Below, piece after piece: positions 46,571 to 58,286 of a stretch of DNA of 64,000 nt. This DNA is from Chamaelirium japonicum (taxonomy: Eukaryota > Streptophyta > Magnoliopsida > Liliales > Melanthiaceae), in NCBI GenBank assembly GCA_947650365.1, contig OX393555.1:15922251-15986250 (forward strand), given 5' to 3'. The position numbers were made by a program, and so were the translations under genes. Numbering within the stretch: position 1 is the first letter of the stretch; each line of letters starts with the position of its first letter. The notes below the pieces were generated by a model, which searched no databases, was not told the DNA's origin, and worked only from the letters and a program-made list of their open reading frames with translations.

Positions 46571-47190
46571 GCAAGGAGCAAAGACCACAAGAGGGACCAA
46601 GGTTGAGGAGCGACAAACGAAGATTTCAACATGTCAGCCATGCAATGCAGCTGATACAAAGCGATGCAGATGAGAGTCTTGACACTATACCTTCCGAATC
46701 TAGTGATGGTGGAGGAGTCATCTCAGTCACGACGGAGATGTCCGAAAATTGGTCACACTTCTAGTCCTGACCATGAAGAGCATGAAAGAGCTTCTTCACC
46801 TCCCATGTACACCGGAGTCACAGGACCACCAGCTTCACCAGATCCACCACACGATGGAGCAGGGGGCTGGCCTTCTGGCACTGTTCATGAAGCTGCATAT
46901 GTACCATACTCGTACGGATATGATCCACCACTTGGCCCACCATTATTATATTACTGAGATTCTTATCAGCCGATGTTTTCAGAGCCAGAGAAATTATAAG
47001 GAACATATGGAGATTCTTCATCCTCCAACGGCTACGAAGCCTACGGTTATGGTGTCCAACACGACCAGGACATTGGCCAATCAATCTTCGATTATTCTGG
47101 GCCTTCCAACGGGTCTTACTACCAGCACTACTCGGCACCAACACCAAATGAAAAAGAAGAAGTTGGTCGCAATAATAATCTATGGAACTT
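46571..47190 (+). pseudogene. frameshifted C-terminal tail of the hAT transposase region
   Basis: Several frames continue the coding signal: ELGKEQRPQEGPRLRSDKRR, then YTGVTGPPASPDPPHDG with AYVPYSYGYDPPLGPPLLYY, then SSSNGYEAYGYGVQHDQDIG ... DYSGPSNGSYYQHYS. A Tyr-, Gly- and Pro-rich tail is common on long plant hAT transposases. At least two frameshifts separate the pieces. Confidence 0.65.
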
Positions 47191-47439
47191 CTGAATTCTG
47201 AGTTCTGAATCTTCTGATCTGACTATCTGAGCCCGCCAGGTAAGGTAACTAAAGGTGAGTTAATCATTTTAATATTGATAATCTGTATTCTGTGGAAGTG
47301 GAACACGTCTAGATTCTGGAACTTATTGTATAATTTGCATTGTAAATTTATAATAATAAAAAAAATTCAAAACTTTAAAAGGTTGTTTTATAAAACCTTT
47401 TAAAAACCTTTTTTAACTTCGCCAAGGCCGATCCCAAGC

Positions 47440-47935
47440 CCGGATAAAGGAGGGAAAAAGGATATAGAAAATTAGGAATTAGTAACTTCTTAGGTGTGAC
47501 TTGTGACTTGTGACTTGTGAGTCTTGTGGCTCAGTTAGGTCTCTACTGTCCAATCATTCACCTCGGGGAGTGGTGATTCGACAATAGTTGACAAGTTCAT
47601 CAAGATTCTTAATCATACACCTCGGGGAGTGGTGCTTGTAAATCTTGATGAATGATGAATCCAAGACTCTAAAGTCTAAAGTTTGAAGTCATAAGATAAG
47701 ATTATGAGACTCATAAGTCATAGTCTGAACTCTGAAGTCATAAGATAAGACTCATAGGCCTAAAACTAACCCTAGCGGCCTAGCCTAAGCCCTAACTCCT
47801 AAGTCCTAACTCCTAAGGTCCCTAAAGAACCTAAACTAGAGCCCTAAAGTAGTATAATATTTATTTTCTAATTTTTTATATTTTTAGAATTTTTAAAGAT
47901 TTTTTTACAATTTAAAAAAAAATAAAAAAAGGAGT
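47440..47935. repeat. non-coding 3' part of the hAT element with short repeats
   Basis: GTGACTTGTGACTTGTGA, CACCTCGGGGAGTGGTG (twice), AGTCATAAGATAAGA (twice) and CCTAACTCCTAAG phrases; no frame. Confidence 0.6.
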
Positions 47936-48040
47936 CGATACCGGTTCAACCGGAACCGGCCGGTACCGGTACGAACCGGCCGGTTCGAACCGGTTCGACG
48001 CCGGCCGATACCGGTACCGGTCCCCAAGTTTTAAACCTTG

Positions 48041-50622
48041 CCTGCGACACATCTCCTACTGATTCACACTGTGGATGGTTCTCGTCTAGTCATCACGCAG
48101 TTTCGATCCATTACTACTTCCAATCCCACAGGCTGCATTTCCTTACTCTCTATGCTTCACGCACACACACTTCACATGCACCTCATTTCTATTATTTATG
48201 TGATTATGGCTGCTCTGTGACCTTTACACCCTCTTCTTGTTCTGTGCAGGATCTACGTACTGGTTGACATATTGGAGCAGGTCGTAGGATAGGCGGACTG
48301 TATTAAATGGATTTTCTTCACTTTCCGACTCCGCCTTACTCTGTGTTCTGTGGGGCAGCTTCTCCTGATGCCGATCTGTGGCACAGGCGATTGAGTCATG
48401 CATCGGAACCACGACTTAAAAGGTTATTTCTTTCTGGAACTCTCGGTCGTGGTCCTTTTCTGTCTCTATCTCTTTGTACTGGCTGCAAGTTTGCCAAAGC
48501 TGCAACCCTTCTCTTTTCCCCTAGTACGTCTCGTCGTCTCAAAGCTCTGCTCATTTTGATCTTGTTCACTCTGATATTTGAGGACCTTCTCCTCTTCCCT
48601 CTATGAATGGGTATTTATATTATGTCTCATTTGTGGATGATTACAGTCATTACACGTGGGTCTACCTTCTTCGGCGTCGCTCGGATATCCTCCAAACCTA
48701 TCAGGATTTTACATTCATAATTCACACACAGTTCAATCGGCGCATCAAGATCTTTCGATCTCATTGTACCCTTGAGTATCTATCTACCGCTATGCGCAGT
48801 CTTATTCAGTTCCATAGGACGATCTTTCAGCACTCGTGTCCTATATCCACAAGAAGAATAGCATTGCTGAGAGAAAGCATCTCTATATTATTGCGACTAC
48901 TCGTACTCTCCTTTTTGGCTGTCCCTCGGCGCTTCTGGACTGAGACTCTTTTGACCTCGATCTTATTAAATTCGAATGACTTGTCTCCTCACGAGCACCT
49001 CCTCTCTACCACTCCTAACTACAACTCTCTTCACACGTTTGGGTGCACCTGTTTTGTTCTTCTTCCTCCCCATGAACGCACGAAACTGTCGACTCAGGCA
49101 GCTAAATGCATCCTTCTTGGGATCAGCACTGAGCACAAGGGATACCGATGCTATGAGCCTTTTGTTTGTCGCTTGCGTATCTCTCGACACGTCTTCTTTA
49201 TCGAGGATACGCTGTACTACTCTCTTGAGGCTCAAGATCTAACATTTCTAGAGGTTTCTCCTTTATCCTCGATACTTGAGTCTCCTCTATCAGCTCCTTC
49301 GAGCCCCCCGGTTCCACCGGCTCCTTCCTCACCACCTGCTCCCCCGGCTCCACCTGCTCCTTTGCCGGCTGTTTCCCTAGCTTCTCTAGGGGAATCCTCT
49401 GGGGCTTCTTCCTCTACGTTCATGCCTCTCTTTCCTTCTCGGGTTGTCTCACCATTTCCTCAGGTCTACTCTCGTCAGACTGCTCCTATGTTTCAGTTTC
49501 CTTTCTCCTCGGAGGATGTCGGCTCTCCTGCTGTTGATTTTGCTCCTGGTAGTTCGCCTACTGTGCCTGCTCTGTCATCGCTTGTCGTGGATCCCTGCCA
49601 GCCTCGGTACCCTTAGCGCCAGCACCACCCGTCTGACCGCTTCAGCCACGACACTGGTCCTCCTGATCATTTTGGCTTTGTCTCTATCTACAGCTACTCG
49701 CCTCAGTTTACTGCTTTTCTTACCGTTGTGCACGCAGATTAGAAGCCCCGATCCTACTCTGAGACAGTTCAGTTTTCTCAGTGGCGTCGAGCCATGGATG
49801 AGGAGTTCCATACCTTTCAGCAGACTCAGACCTGGGATTTGTATCACTGCCCTCTGACGTTGAGCCTGTCAGTTCCAAGTGGATCTGTAAGGTCAAGCAC
49901 CGACCTAATGGATCCATTGAGCGACACAAGGCTTGGGTGGTGACCCGTGGCTTTACTCAGGAGTATGGCGTTGACTACGATGAGACCTTTGCTCCAGTGA
50001 CTCAGATGACCACCGTTCGAGCTCTTCTGACGGTTGCAGCCATTTGTCGCTAGCCCCTTTTTCATATGGATGTGAAGAATGTTTCTTCACGGTGCCCTGT
50101 CTAAGACTGTTTACATGGATCTCCTCCCGGTCTCCGCGTTCCTCCTCAGCATGTGTGTCGTCTTTGTCGGGCCATCTATGGGCTCAAGCAGGCTCCTCGT
50201 GGCCTGGGTTGAGCGGTTCCGCCGTGCTATCAAGGAGCTTGGTTACTCAGAGTGTAGTCAAGACCACTCTCTGTTTGTGAGGTCGTCCCCGCAGGGCCGA
50301 GCGATCCTATTGCTATACGTGGACGATATGATCATCACTGGGGATAACTCTGCTGCGATTGCTTGTCTTCAGCAGCACCTAAGGAGCCAGTTTCAGATGA
50401 AGGACTTGGATTCTCTTCGCTACTTTCTAGGTCTTGAGGTTGCATATAGTACAGATGGCATTCTACTCTCTCAGCAAAAGTACCTTTCTGATATCATTAG
50501 ACTGCTGCCCTCTCAGATACTCGCACAGTAGACACCCCTCTTGAGCCTCATTCGAAGCTACGTCCTACAGATAGAGTCCCTCTTTCATATCCCACTCGGT
50601 ACAGGCAAATTGTGGGACTATA
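48041..50622 (+). pseudogene. copia-2 integrase and reverse transcriptase (3' part)
   Basis: After the hAT comes the protease-integrase linker (HTVDGSRL), then GAG-pre-integrase DADLWHRRLSHASEPRLKRL (48355-48430), CTGCKFAKA, and the longest frame in the window (48603-49616), beginning GYLYYVSFVDDYSHYTWVYL. The second integrase Asp region reads RSHCTLEYLS and a frameshift follows near 48840, so the catalytic core is broken. The proline-rich linker is 49260-49600. RT includes KVKHRPNGSIERHKAWVVTRG (another frame, about 49890), MDVKNVFLHGA, LLLYVDDMIITGD (intact YVDD, about 50310-50345) and FLGLEVAYSTDGILLSQQKY. It ends abruptly near 50620. Confidence 0.88.
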
Positions 50623-51238
50623 TTCTCAACAAAACAATTCTAGTAAATAAAATGCTTTCAGAAAAACCCTCAGACCCCAATCCTCACTATCACCAACATA
50701 TAGGCTCCACATGGTGGAGGTGACGAGTAAGACGGTTGTGTTCTACATTAGGATGCAAAGATGGGGGTATTCAAAGGTAATCTATTAAGATTTTCTCTCA
50801 CTAGTAATGGGTAAGTTGTACGGGCACTTTCTGTCGTATTATCCTTGTAAACCTAATGTCAGGGAAGTGAAACCATAAAGAATGCATCACAATCACATGA
50901 CAAACTAAATATTAAGTTGGGGGATCCATTCAATGCTACGTAATCAGTGAAAACGTTGCGGGACATTCTTAGCATCATGAACATCAGCTAGTCACTAACA
51001 AAGAATCCATATTGCAAAACTGTATACTCGAGCTTCGTAGCCAAGGGAGTCATGATCAGGATAATATGATCAGAGAATGATTAGATCTTGGCTGTTCAGA
51101 CATTATGGTTAGGGCAAAAGGTTATGAATTTGAGCGATCATTCACATTTACTGAATAGATTCGGTACATTGTAGAACCTCTGTTTAGTTCAGTTTGATAA
51201 AAACGAACGGGAACCAAACTAAAGCTGAACGACATAAC
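50623..51238 (-). other. DNA between copia-2 and the bHLH gene; possible 3' end of that gene
   Basis: No clear frame. A last bHLH exon would be expected here on the minus strand if the donor at 51244 is used; I could not identify one. A weak acceptor (CTGAACAG) at about 51097 opens a 12-codon frame that does not resemble the family. Confidence 0.4.
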
Positions 51239-54200
51239 CTATACCTTAGCATTGGATATCGTAGTGGTCGCAGTAGGTCTTCTACTAGTCGCCCGCTTGC
51301 CCAGATTAATCTGAACAGAGATGTTGGCTTGAGACAGATCTATACCAGAGCTCTGCAGTGCCTGACTTAACGTAGTCAACAGCCTGTTGATACCAAACAA
51401 TCCAAAACCCACATTATAACTTTTAGGTCCCAATTTAATACAGGAAAAGATAAATCAAGTCTATAAGAATAATTATTTCTTCTTAACTCAATTCATCATT
51501 AAACATGCCACTCAGAAAATGAAATAACTAAAATGTAACTATAAAGATGCATTTATCTATGCTAGAATCAATGAGAGAAAAACTAAAGCACTGAGAGGAA
51601 GCCAAGAGCTAGAAGTCAATAAAGTTCACACTGAGGAAAGAATGAACACCCACACTCCAAAGCACAGCACAACTACAAGCACAAGCAAAAATGAACGAAA
51701 AAGGACCATGTTAGCAACATGCAAAGTGGGACAAGATAAAAGGCCCATACTACCCATAATTCACTCTGTCACGATTCAAGTAAACTCAGTAATCTAAAAG
51801 CAGCTGTCATAGCATCTGTGAGCAGAAGCATCAAAGTAAAAGATTCACATAACAATACAGCGCCTTTGTCTGAACTTCTAAAGCGAAAGTACATCAACAA
51901 AATCTTCTCAAAACTAGTTAATAACTTAATATAACAAAATAATACAAGTATTGCAAAGACTGGAGCTTGTTAAACAATTAAACGGAACAAGAACAGAAGG
52001 ATCTTTTGCCAAAATTAAAAAAAAAAAAAGTTTAGATGGAAGTGTTGGATTCAAAGCGCAATATGGTCAACTTTCCACTTCAAAACTATGCAAAATAACT
52101 GTATAATGTAAAGCCATAGTAACAAGGAAGCACCATAGGAGCAAATCCTAGAAAGAAAAATTGTAATTTCCAAAATAAAGGAACATAATTATAATTCATT
52201 AGCTTTGTCACCACCTACCCCTGAGAATATGCGCTCGAAACACTGATCGTGCCCTCATCAATTGTCAGCTCTTCTTCCCCATTTAACATATCAGCAGTAA
52301 TATTACAATCAGTACTGCATGGTGACCTCAACCACTGAGACTGCAACTGAGATGCCATGTTATCTGTATCTGAAATCAGCTGCGGTTGGGTGACACTAGT
52401 TCCCCTTCCAACAGACGCATACAAGTTTGGCTGAGGGACAGGAGTACCGGCCACCGTATTTGCAAAACCTGGGAGGGCTTCTGTTACCTTATAAGAGACA
52501 CCAGCACTCATGTCAGGTTCTGTCAGATTCTGTGCCGTCGAGAGAATTTCGGGTGCCATTGAAATGCTGTTGTCGTCAAACTTTCCAGAGAATACAAACC
52601 CAGGGGAACCAGAGCCATTTTTTATGACTTGAGAAGGGTTGGGTATACTATCTCCAGGGCCTTGGCTGCTGTTCTGTTCCAAAAAAATAAAGACAATTGA
52701 TGTTCTTATACAGAATAACAGAAGTATAGTAGCATAAAAATAAAAAACCATTAGCACAAACACGCATTGAAAATTTCCAGTTATTTTCCCAACAAAAATA
52801 TTAAATGAAAGATACCGGTGCATCTTTCCACAGTGATCTAAAATAGACCTTTACCTGCCAAAAAAACCAAAGTTAAAATCAATAAAAGCTACTAAGATAT
52901 GCAATATTTCATGGGGCAGATATGTCATTGTAGGGGTAAGCTCAAAATTGGAATTAACATCCTGAGCATATAAAAAAACAGGAGAGAGAGGATCAGATGT
53001 GTGAGAATGAAGAGGTGACCCAAGCACCACCCATTTATACTAAAAAGGAAAAAGATTGTAAGGAGGCTCGCTGTTTTAGAAAATGTTCAGTAATTTGGTT
53101 TAAACAAACAACAATATTAAATCAGAATCAATCATTTATTATCAGTTGCAAAACGAGTTGAAAGATACTAATCGCATACAAAGAAAAACAAGGAAGCACA
53201 AACACAAAACCTTAGGTCATTCAAGACAGAATGAATGATATGGCTAGGAGTACATTATTTTTAGGGCAAATTACAAAAACCTCCCCTGAACACCTAATTT
53301 CATATTGGTCCCTCAACTATTGTTTTGGACAATTTGATCCCTGAACTACGCTTTGTCTGCATTAAGCCCCCTCTATCAACTTTTATTCCGAAAGTACACT
53401 TGTACTTATAAGAATACATTATATATTTTAAAATAATTTTGTGTATTATTGAAAATTGATAAGGGTATTTTCGGGATAAAAAGTTGGCGGAGGGGGCTAA
53501 ATGCAGCCAGTGCATAGTTCAGGGATCAAATTGTTCAAAAAAAAGTTGAGGGACCAATATGAAATTAGGTGTATAGGTCACAAGAGATTTTTGTAATTCG
53601 CCCTTATTTTTATTATGCAAGTATCAAAAGGGTGCTCTAAAACATGATGACTTGATTTTAGGCAAGATAACCATAACCATCGAGCCATGTCCCATTGATT
53701 TAGCGTCAGAATTATGAATCCTTCTTCGCCATTCACTTCTGTTACGGCTATCGCAGTTGTCAAAAGTTTGTCCATATCTTTTCAAACAATGGCCATCAAT
53801 GTTATTTTAGGGAATCCCCTCCTCCCTTCAACAGTATTCCAAGACTCTCTTATTACACCATTCCTCTAGGTTGTACATGCCAGAATCATCTTAATATGTT
53901 CATCAATTTGCACTCAATTGGTGTGACTCCAATATTTACTCTAGAGCAATCATTTCACATTTTATCCTACTACGGTTTTTTCCCCATCCACCTCAACATC
54001 ATCATCTCCACCACGATCATTCTGTGTTTGATCTCTCTTTAAGGACCAACCATTTAGACCACATAACATGTGGGCGCTATAAATCATTTTGCATTTTATC
54101 CTCATACATTTCTTCCCCATCAACCTCAACATCATCATCTCCACCACGCTCATTCTGTGTTTGATCTCTCTTTATGGACCAACAATCTGGACCATATAAC

Positions 54201-55867
54201 ATGTGGGTGTTATTAATTTATCCTTCCGTGTTGAAGGCATGCGCCAATAGCATAGCACTCCTGAAGCTCCTCTCCACTTTAAATTTAAAATTGTAGGTAA
54301 TCTTAATATTGTTTAAAATTTTAGACTAGAAATTTACTACAATACAACACTTATTGTAAACTGAATTTCTCTTTGTGTTTTACTTTTTACTAGTCATGTG
54401 CATGGAGGTGGATAAATAATAAGGGGCCCGGGAAGCTAAACTCAAGTTCACCATTCAAATGGTGAACTCGAATGGAAAAGTTGCGATGTGTCCTGAGAAA
54501 GTGTTCAACCCTCTTTAACTTTTTGCTTTATGTCTTTTCAATGTTCAAACCTCTTAAATGTCTATCCCCTCTTACTTACTTTATGTCTTTTCAGTGGACA
54601 CATGGCGCAATATAAACCATGTTTCACCATTTATCTGTGAACTCAAGTTCACCAAACCCTTTCCCAAATAATAATGTCAATATCATACAATTTCATAATA
54701 GCAGTTCACTCACTTAATGTGAGTGTTACTAATTTATCCTTCCGTGTTGAAGGCATGCGCCATGCGCGGCGCCGATAGCATAGCACTCCTGAAGCTCCTC
54801 TCCACTTTAAATTTAAAAATGTACATAATCTTAATACTGTTTAAAAATTTAGACTAGAAATTTACTACAATACAACGCTTATTGTAAACTGAAATTCTCT
54901 TTGTGCTTTACTTTTTACTAGTCGTGTGCATGGAGGTGGATAAATAATAATGTCAATATCATACAATTTCAGAATAGCAGTTCACTCACTTAATGGGATA
55001 TCATATTAGGTACTTTATCAAGAATACATAAATGAATCCATCATAATGTGATTCGATTCTTGATCTTATAGATTTTGACACAAGGCAGATTTTGAGGCCT
55101 TGCTCGTAATCATCAGAAACTGTTTCTAAGAAACAATGGACTTAAAAAACTTAAGAAGAATGCTCTACAAAAGTATTGAAAGAGAACAAACTCCCAAAAC
55201 TACCATATGCAAAATTATTTTCACTATTCTTGAAAGTTGAAAAACAGCATTTGCAAAGTGACCATCCCACATCATCACAAAAACTGGATCTTTAATTTCT
55301 TCTTTAACACTGCATGCCTTTTTCTATTTGTGAAAATGAACTTATATTCCCATTTTGTGGTGTTTTAACATGCGTGTACGAAGATCTGCAACACTAACTC
55401 CACATTGCACGTAGACAGACACCTATAACACAGTTGCATCATAGAATACTATAAACATTTGCAATCAACAGATGATATCAGATATGGCACACACCCACCC
55501 CACACTAATATGACCATTCACAGATGCACATATCATGAACCACATGCACACACACTCATAGACATCCATACAACGGAAGTATTTCAATAAATTACCCAGG
55601 GCATTAATTTGGCATTTTCGTCGGTCCATCCAGGGTAAACAGACTCATACTTTTGTACCTTCTCATGCAAAAAGCGGATATATTCAATCACCTGCATAAG
55701 GAGATCTGATAAACAACATGCCACTCCAAAGAACTGAATTCTAAACATAAAAGAACTTAAACAAATTAAAAAAGAAATGAGAGATGATGCCATGTACCTC
55801 CAGAAGGAATGAAGCCTTGTCTCTCTTTTGATCACTATGAGGTATAAGTTCTCTAAGTATCTGAAAT
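51239..55867 (-). CDS. BIM: BIM-type bHLH transcription factor, partial (five exons recognised)
   Basis: Exons on the minus strand: 55867-55798 ([20 protein letters not shown]), 55691-55596 ([20 protein letters not shown]), 52854-52816, 52673-52219 and 51383-51245. All have GT-AG borders and matching phases. The first two are the C-terminal half of the bHLH domain (helix 1 end, loop, helix 2). [12 protein letters not shown]...GW...KLMPW is diagnostic of the BIM (BES1-interacting Myc-like) group. The fourth exon is a Ser/Pro/Gln-rich region with [10 protein letters not shown]. The last holds [20 protein letters not shown] and [12 protein letters not shown], the conserved BIM C-terminus. After NAK the frame either ends at a stop (51239) or splices at AAG|GTATAG. 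Family knowledge: BIMs dimerise with BES1 and bind E-boxes of brassinosteroid-responsive promoters in the nucleus. The basic region and N-terminal exons should lie upstream (above 55867) but were not found in the window, so the gene may have a very long intron or be truncated. Confidence 0.85.
51384..52218 (-). other. intron of the BIM gene
   Basis: Bounded by CAGGG|GTAGGT and TATCAACAG|G. AT-rich, no embedded element recognised. Confidence 0.7.
53255..53612. mobile_element. Mutator-type MITE with perfect 9-bp TSD
   Basis: The element is 53264-53603 (340 bp). Its ends are GGGCAAATTACAAAAACCTC and (reverse complement) GGGCGAATTACAAAAATCTC, and the inverted repeats extend about 150 bp (CCTAATTTCATATTGGTCCC at both ends). 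The TSD ttattttta lies at 53255-53263 and 53604-53612. Confidence 0.93.
53945..54195 (-). repeat. ~124-bp tandem duplication
   Basis: CACCTCAACATCATCATCTC ... TTCTGTGTTTGATCTCTCTT ... CCATATAACATGTGGG occurs twice, starting at about 53955 and 54079. Confidence 0.85.
54200..55000. repeat. tandem duplication, copy A (54200-54719, with MITE) and copy B (54720-55000)
   Basis: Both copies run from AATTTATCCTTCCGTGTTGA through TAGCATAGCACTCCTGAAGC and TGCATGGAGGTGGATAAATA to CAGTTCACTCACTTAATG. Copy A is interrupted by the MITE at 54422-54665. Confidence 0.9.
54414..54673. mobile_element. small MITE with 8-bp TSD and a paralogous empty site
   Basis: The element is 54422-54665 (244 bp). It starts AGGGGCCCGGGAAGCTAAAC and its right end is an imperfect complement containing GGTGAACTTGAGTTCAC. 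The TSD aaataata lies at 54414-54421 and 54666-54673. The duplicate copy B reads GATAAATAATAATGTCAATA at the same place, the uninterrupted target. Confidence 0.9.
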
Positions 55868-56330
55868 CTGCAGGACAGGTACATGAAAAACAGTGACAGA
55901 AAAGAAACTAGAAGTCAATTACCTTGCATTGCTTCGAACTTTATGGCTACCTCATGTATATGCACATATACTAGACGGCTACAAGGGTAGATTGCATAAA
56001 ACCAACCTAAACTATCAGCTAATGATACAGTGAATTTGGTCTCACACTCTTCACAAACAACTGTTTTTCATTGTCTATTTAATCAACAATAAAAAAAGAT
56101 GGAAATAGAATCAATTTTTTTCTTTTATATGATCATAATTTTCCTCCTAATTCTTCTTCTTATCGGTATATTGGAATAACACCAAACTACCTAATTTTGT
56201 TTGGAGCATCTTTTAAAGCCATACTATGCCAATCTTATATGGCTCAGCTATGAAGATCATCCCACTGAAAGTGCCTGCGGGATGTGGAAGTCTTTACGCA
56301 AACACCTAGAGGGAGATGAATATGTGGAAC
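55868..56330. other. DNA upstream of the first recognised BIM exon
   Basis: Expected to be intron. I searched both strands by eye for the basic-region exon (ERRRSKIN type) and did not see it. Confidence 0.5.
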
Positions 56331-56339
56331 AACGGATAG

Positions 56340-57480
56340 ACTATTAAAAAAATTACTACAATGGGTTTTTATCTTATCATACCCTTATCAGTTTCTACAC
56401 ATAATCCCTAAAAATTACTCAAGTGTAAAAAGTATTCAAAGAAAATCAATCACAATTGACACAAGATATTTTTTAGGTGGTTCGGACCATTTCATAGATC
56501 CACCTCTAGCACTTCTAGGATTATGCAGTATGCAAGAGAAGATGTTAGAGGACTCGACTCACCCAATCCATCTGATTGTGTATAGTTGCATTGCATTGCT
56601 TTTCCACGGGTGCATTGTCCGATCTCCACTGCGCTAGCAGTTTCGGTCCACCTGACCAGCCATTTGCTCCTCCTCACACTCGAGCCCACGAGCCAACACC
56701 TTGAGACACCCCTATCTTCCATCCACGAAGACGGCTTTGGAAGTACCGGCATCAATCCAATCCAACACACAGATATGGATGCCACGAACCCCCCGGTTCG
56801 ATCTCCCCCGAGATGGAGGCTTTGCCCTCCAGTCGGTCGAACACACATTCAAGTGTCAAGGAAGGTGAAGGTGAAGGTGAAGGTGATGTTCCTAGGTTTC
56901 CTACATGAGAAATCATTGGATGCAATAGGAAATCGACCTTGATGAATGTAAGCAAATATGCTCAATATAAGAAATCAATGGATGCAATTGAGAATAATAT
57001 CGTGGGTTTTCTTCTTGCATTGAGAGAGAAAAATATGCTCAAAGACGCCTTGAATCACAGCCCCAAAACAGTGCCAAATTTTAATAAATAGGGGTTGTTG
57101 TCTGGTGGGTGCCAAAAGGCTGAAGGGGGATGTTGCATGCTGAAATCGCAACAAAGGGGTGCTGCAGAAGCCTGGAGGGCTAGTGCAGCAGACTGGGGTA
57201 CTAGGGGTGCCCCAGAAATCTAATAGCAGGAAAATTCTTTCCCGTGCGTGTTTCCTCGTGTGACAGCCGCGAACAGAGGAGGCCGTGGGGTTGTTTTGCG
57301 TGGATAGGAGAGGCCAGCTAGTTCTCGCGGAGGCAAAGTAGGGAAAGGTAAAGAGAATGATTCTTTTCATCTCTTCTCTGATCTTCCACCTTTTGATTTT
57401 TTTCTTACTCTTTCTTTTTCTCTCTCTTCTTGCTTCTCGTTGCTTCTTTGTTTGGAAACAAAGAGGCGGGATGGCTGCCA
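56340..57480. mobile_element. probable LTR-retrotransposon fragment
   Basis: Phrases such as CACAATTGACACAAGATATTTTTTAGGTGGTTCGG and CATAGATCCACCTCTAGCAC resemble the end of copia LTRs with a GTGGTTCGG motif. A (GAAGGT)n hexamer tract lies at 56866-56886. Frames here are not recognisable. Boundaries are unresolved. Confidence 0.35.
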
Positions 57481-57921
57481 ATGAAGACGATGCTCACAAA
57501 GATAACCAGAGTTTGAGGAATAATAAGGAAGAGAAGAGAAGAGGAGGGTGCAATGAGATTTTCAAGTTATCAAAGAAATGATCAATTTGAGGTCCCTCAT
57601 ATTGCTGAGAGTGGATGCAAAAATATACAATGATGGAAGAACATTCTAAGTCTCAGATATTATATGTTACGCATTTTTTTATCAACGAAGGTGTTAATAG
57701 AGCAGTTCTGGACCTCTAAAATCAAATTTTACTATGTCATCCCTACTCAAGGGTGGAAATGATTTCATGTATGAGGAACTCCACGGATAAATACCATAAG
57801 CATAGATATTGGAGTCCATGTGAGGTATTTTTTGTGGGAACCTATTAAGGCCCTCTTTGGTTATGTTCGATGGTACGAAAATATTTTTTGTAATTAAGCA
57901 TTTGTTAACAGTCTAAAAGCA

Positions 57922-58235
57922 CTTATAATCAATGTTATTAAAGCCGGACCGGATCGGCCGGTCCGAACCGGAAACCGGCGAACCGGTAGGGAAACCGGTC
58001 TGTATGCGATATGAATCGCTGTTGGAAAACGAACCGGTATTGAACCGTCGGGCCGGGCAGTTTTAGGTATAAACCGGACGGCTCGGCTGTTGGACTGAAC
58101 CGGCGATTCAAGAAAGGAATATAAGTATAGGAAAAATCCTAAATTAATAGTCGACGCGGACGTTTCTTCACTTCAACCGCGAGACTCGCGACTGCAGACA
58201 GTTCGTCTTCCTCACCTCACAGCCGACTACAACAG

Positions 58236-58286
<51 letters not shown>

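Larger units (their letters stand above)
41268..48040 (+). mobile_element. hAT-superfamily DNA transposon (6,773 bp) inserted in copia-2
   Basis: The ends are CAGGGTTTCAAATCTCGACC and (reverse complement) CAAGGTTTAAAACTTGGGGA, with subterminal CCGGTACCGG repeats at both ends. The perfect 8-bp TSD cctgcgac is the hAT hallmark. Joining the flanks restores the copia-2 frame. The single gene is a decayed transposase on the plus strand (42984-46570). The subterminal regions 41700-42060 (GACGAGCGGCAC repeats) and 42080-42860 (CTACGTAGAATTACTTTCTA repeats, within the leader intron) are non-coding. 47190-48040 holds tandem phrases such as CACCTCGGGGAGTGGTG and no gene. Confidence 0.95.
40897..50622 (+). 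mobile_element. truncated Ty1/copia element (copia-2), split by a hAT transposon
   Basis: Copia sequence runs 40897-41267 and resumes at 48041, with 8 bp duplicated by the hAT insertion. The left part holds the end of gag and the protease. The right part holds GAG-pre-integrase, integrase and RT. Both LTRs, most of gag and the RNase H end are missing. Similarity to the family ends near 50605-50622 (PLGTGKL, corresponding to the family's PTRYRQIVG). It is the same family as copia-1, in the opposite orientation. Confidence 0.88.
52855..55595 (-). other. 2.7-kb intron of the BIM gene with MITEs and duplications
   Basis: Bounded by TGG|GTAATT and TTTTTTTGGCAG|G. It contains a Mutator MITE, a small MITE and two tandem duplications, listed separately. 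Confidence 0.75.

Noticed and set aside
57357..57581. 74-residue frame with a hydrophobic N-terminus resembling a signal peptide
   Set aside because: Lies in TE-like DNA next to the inverted repeat; the hydrophobic part is a T-rich stretch and the rest is unrecognisable.
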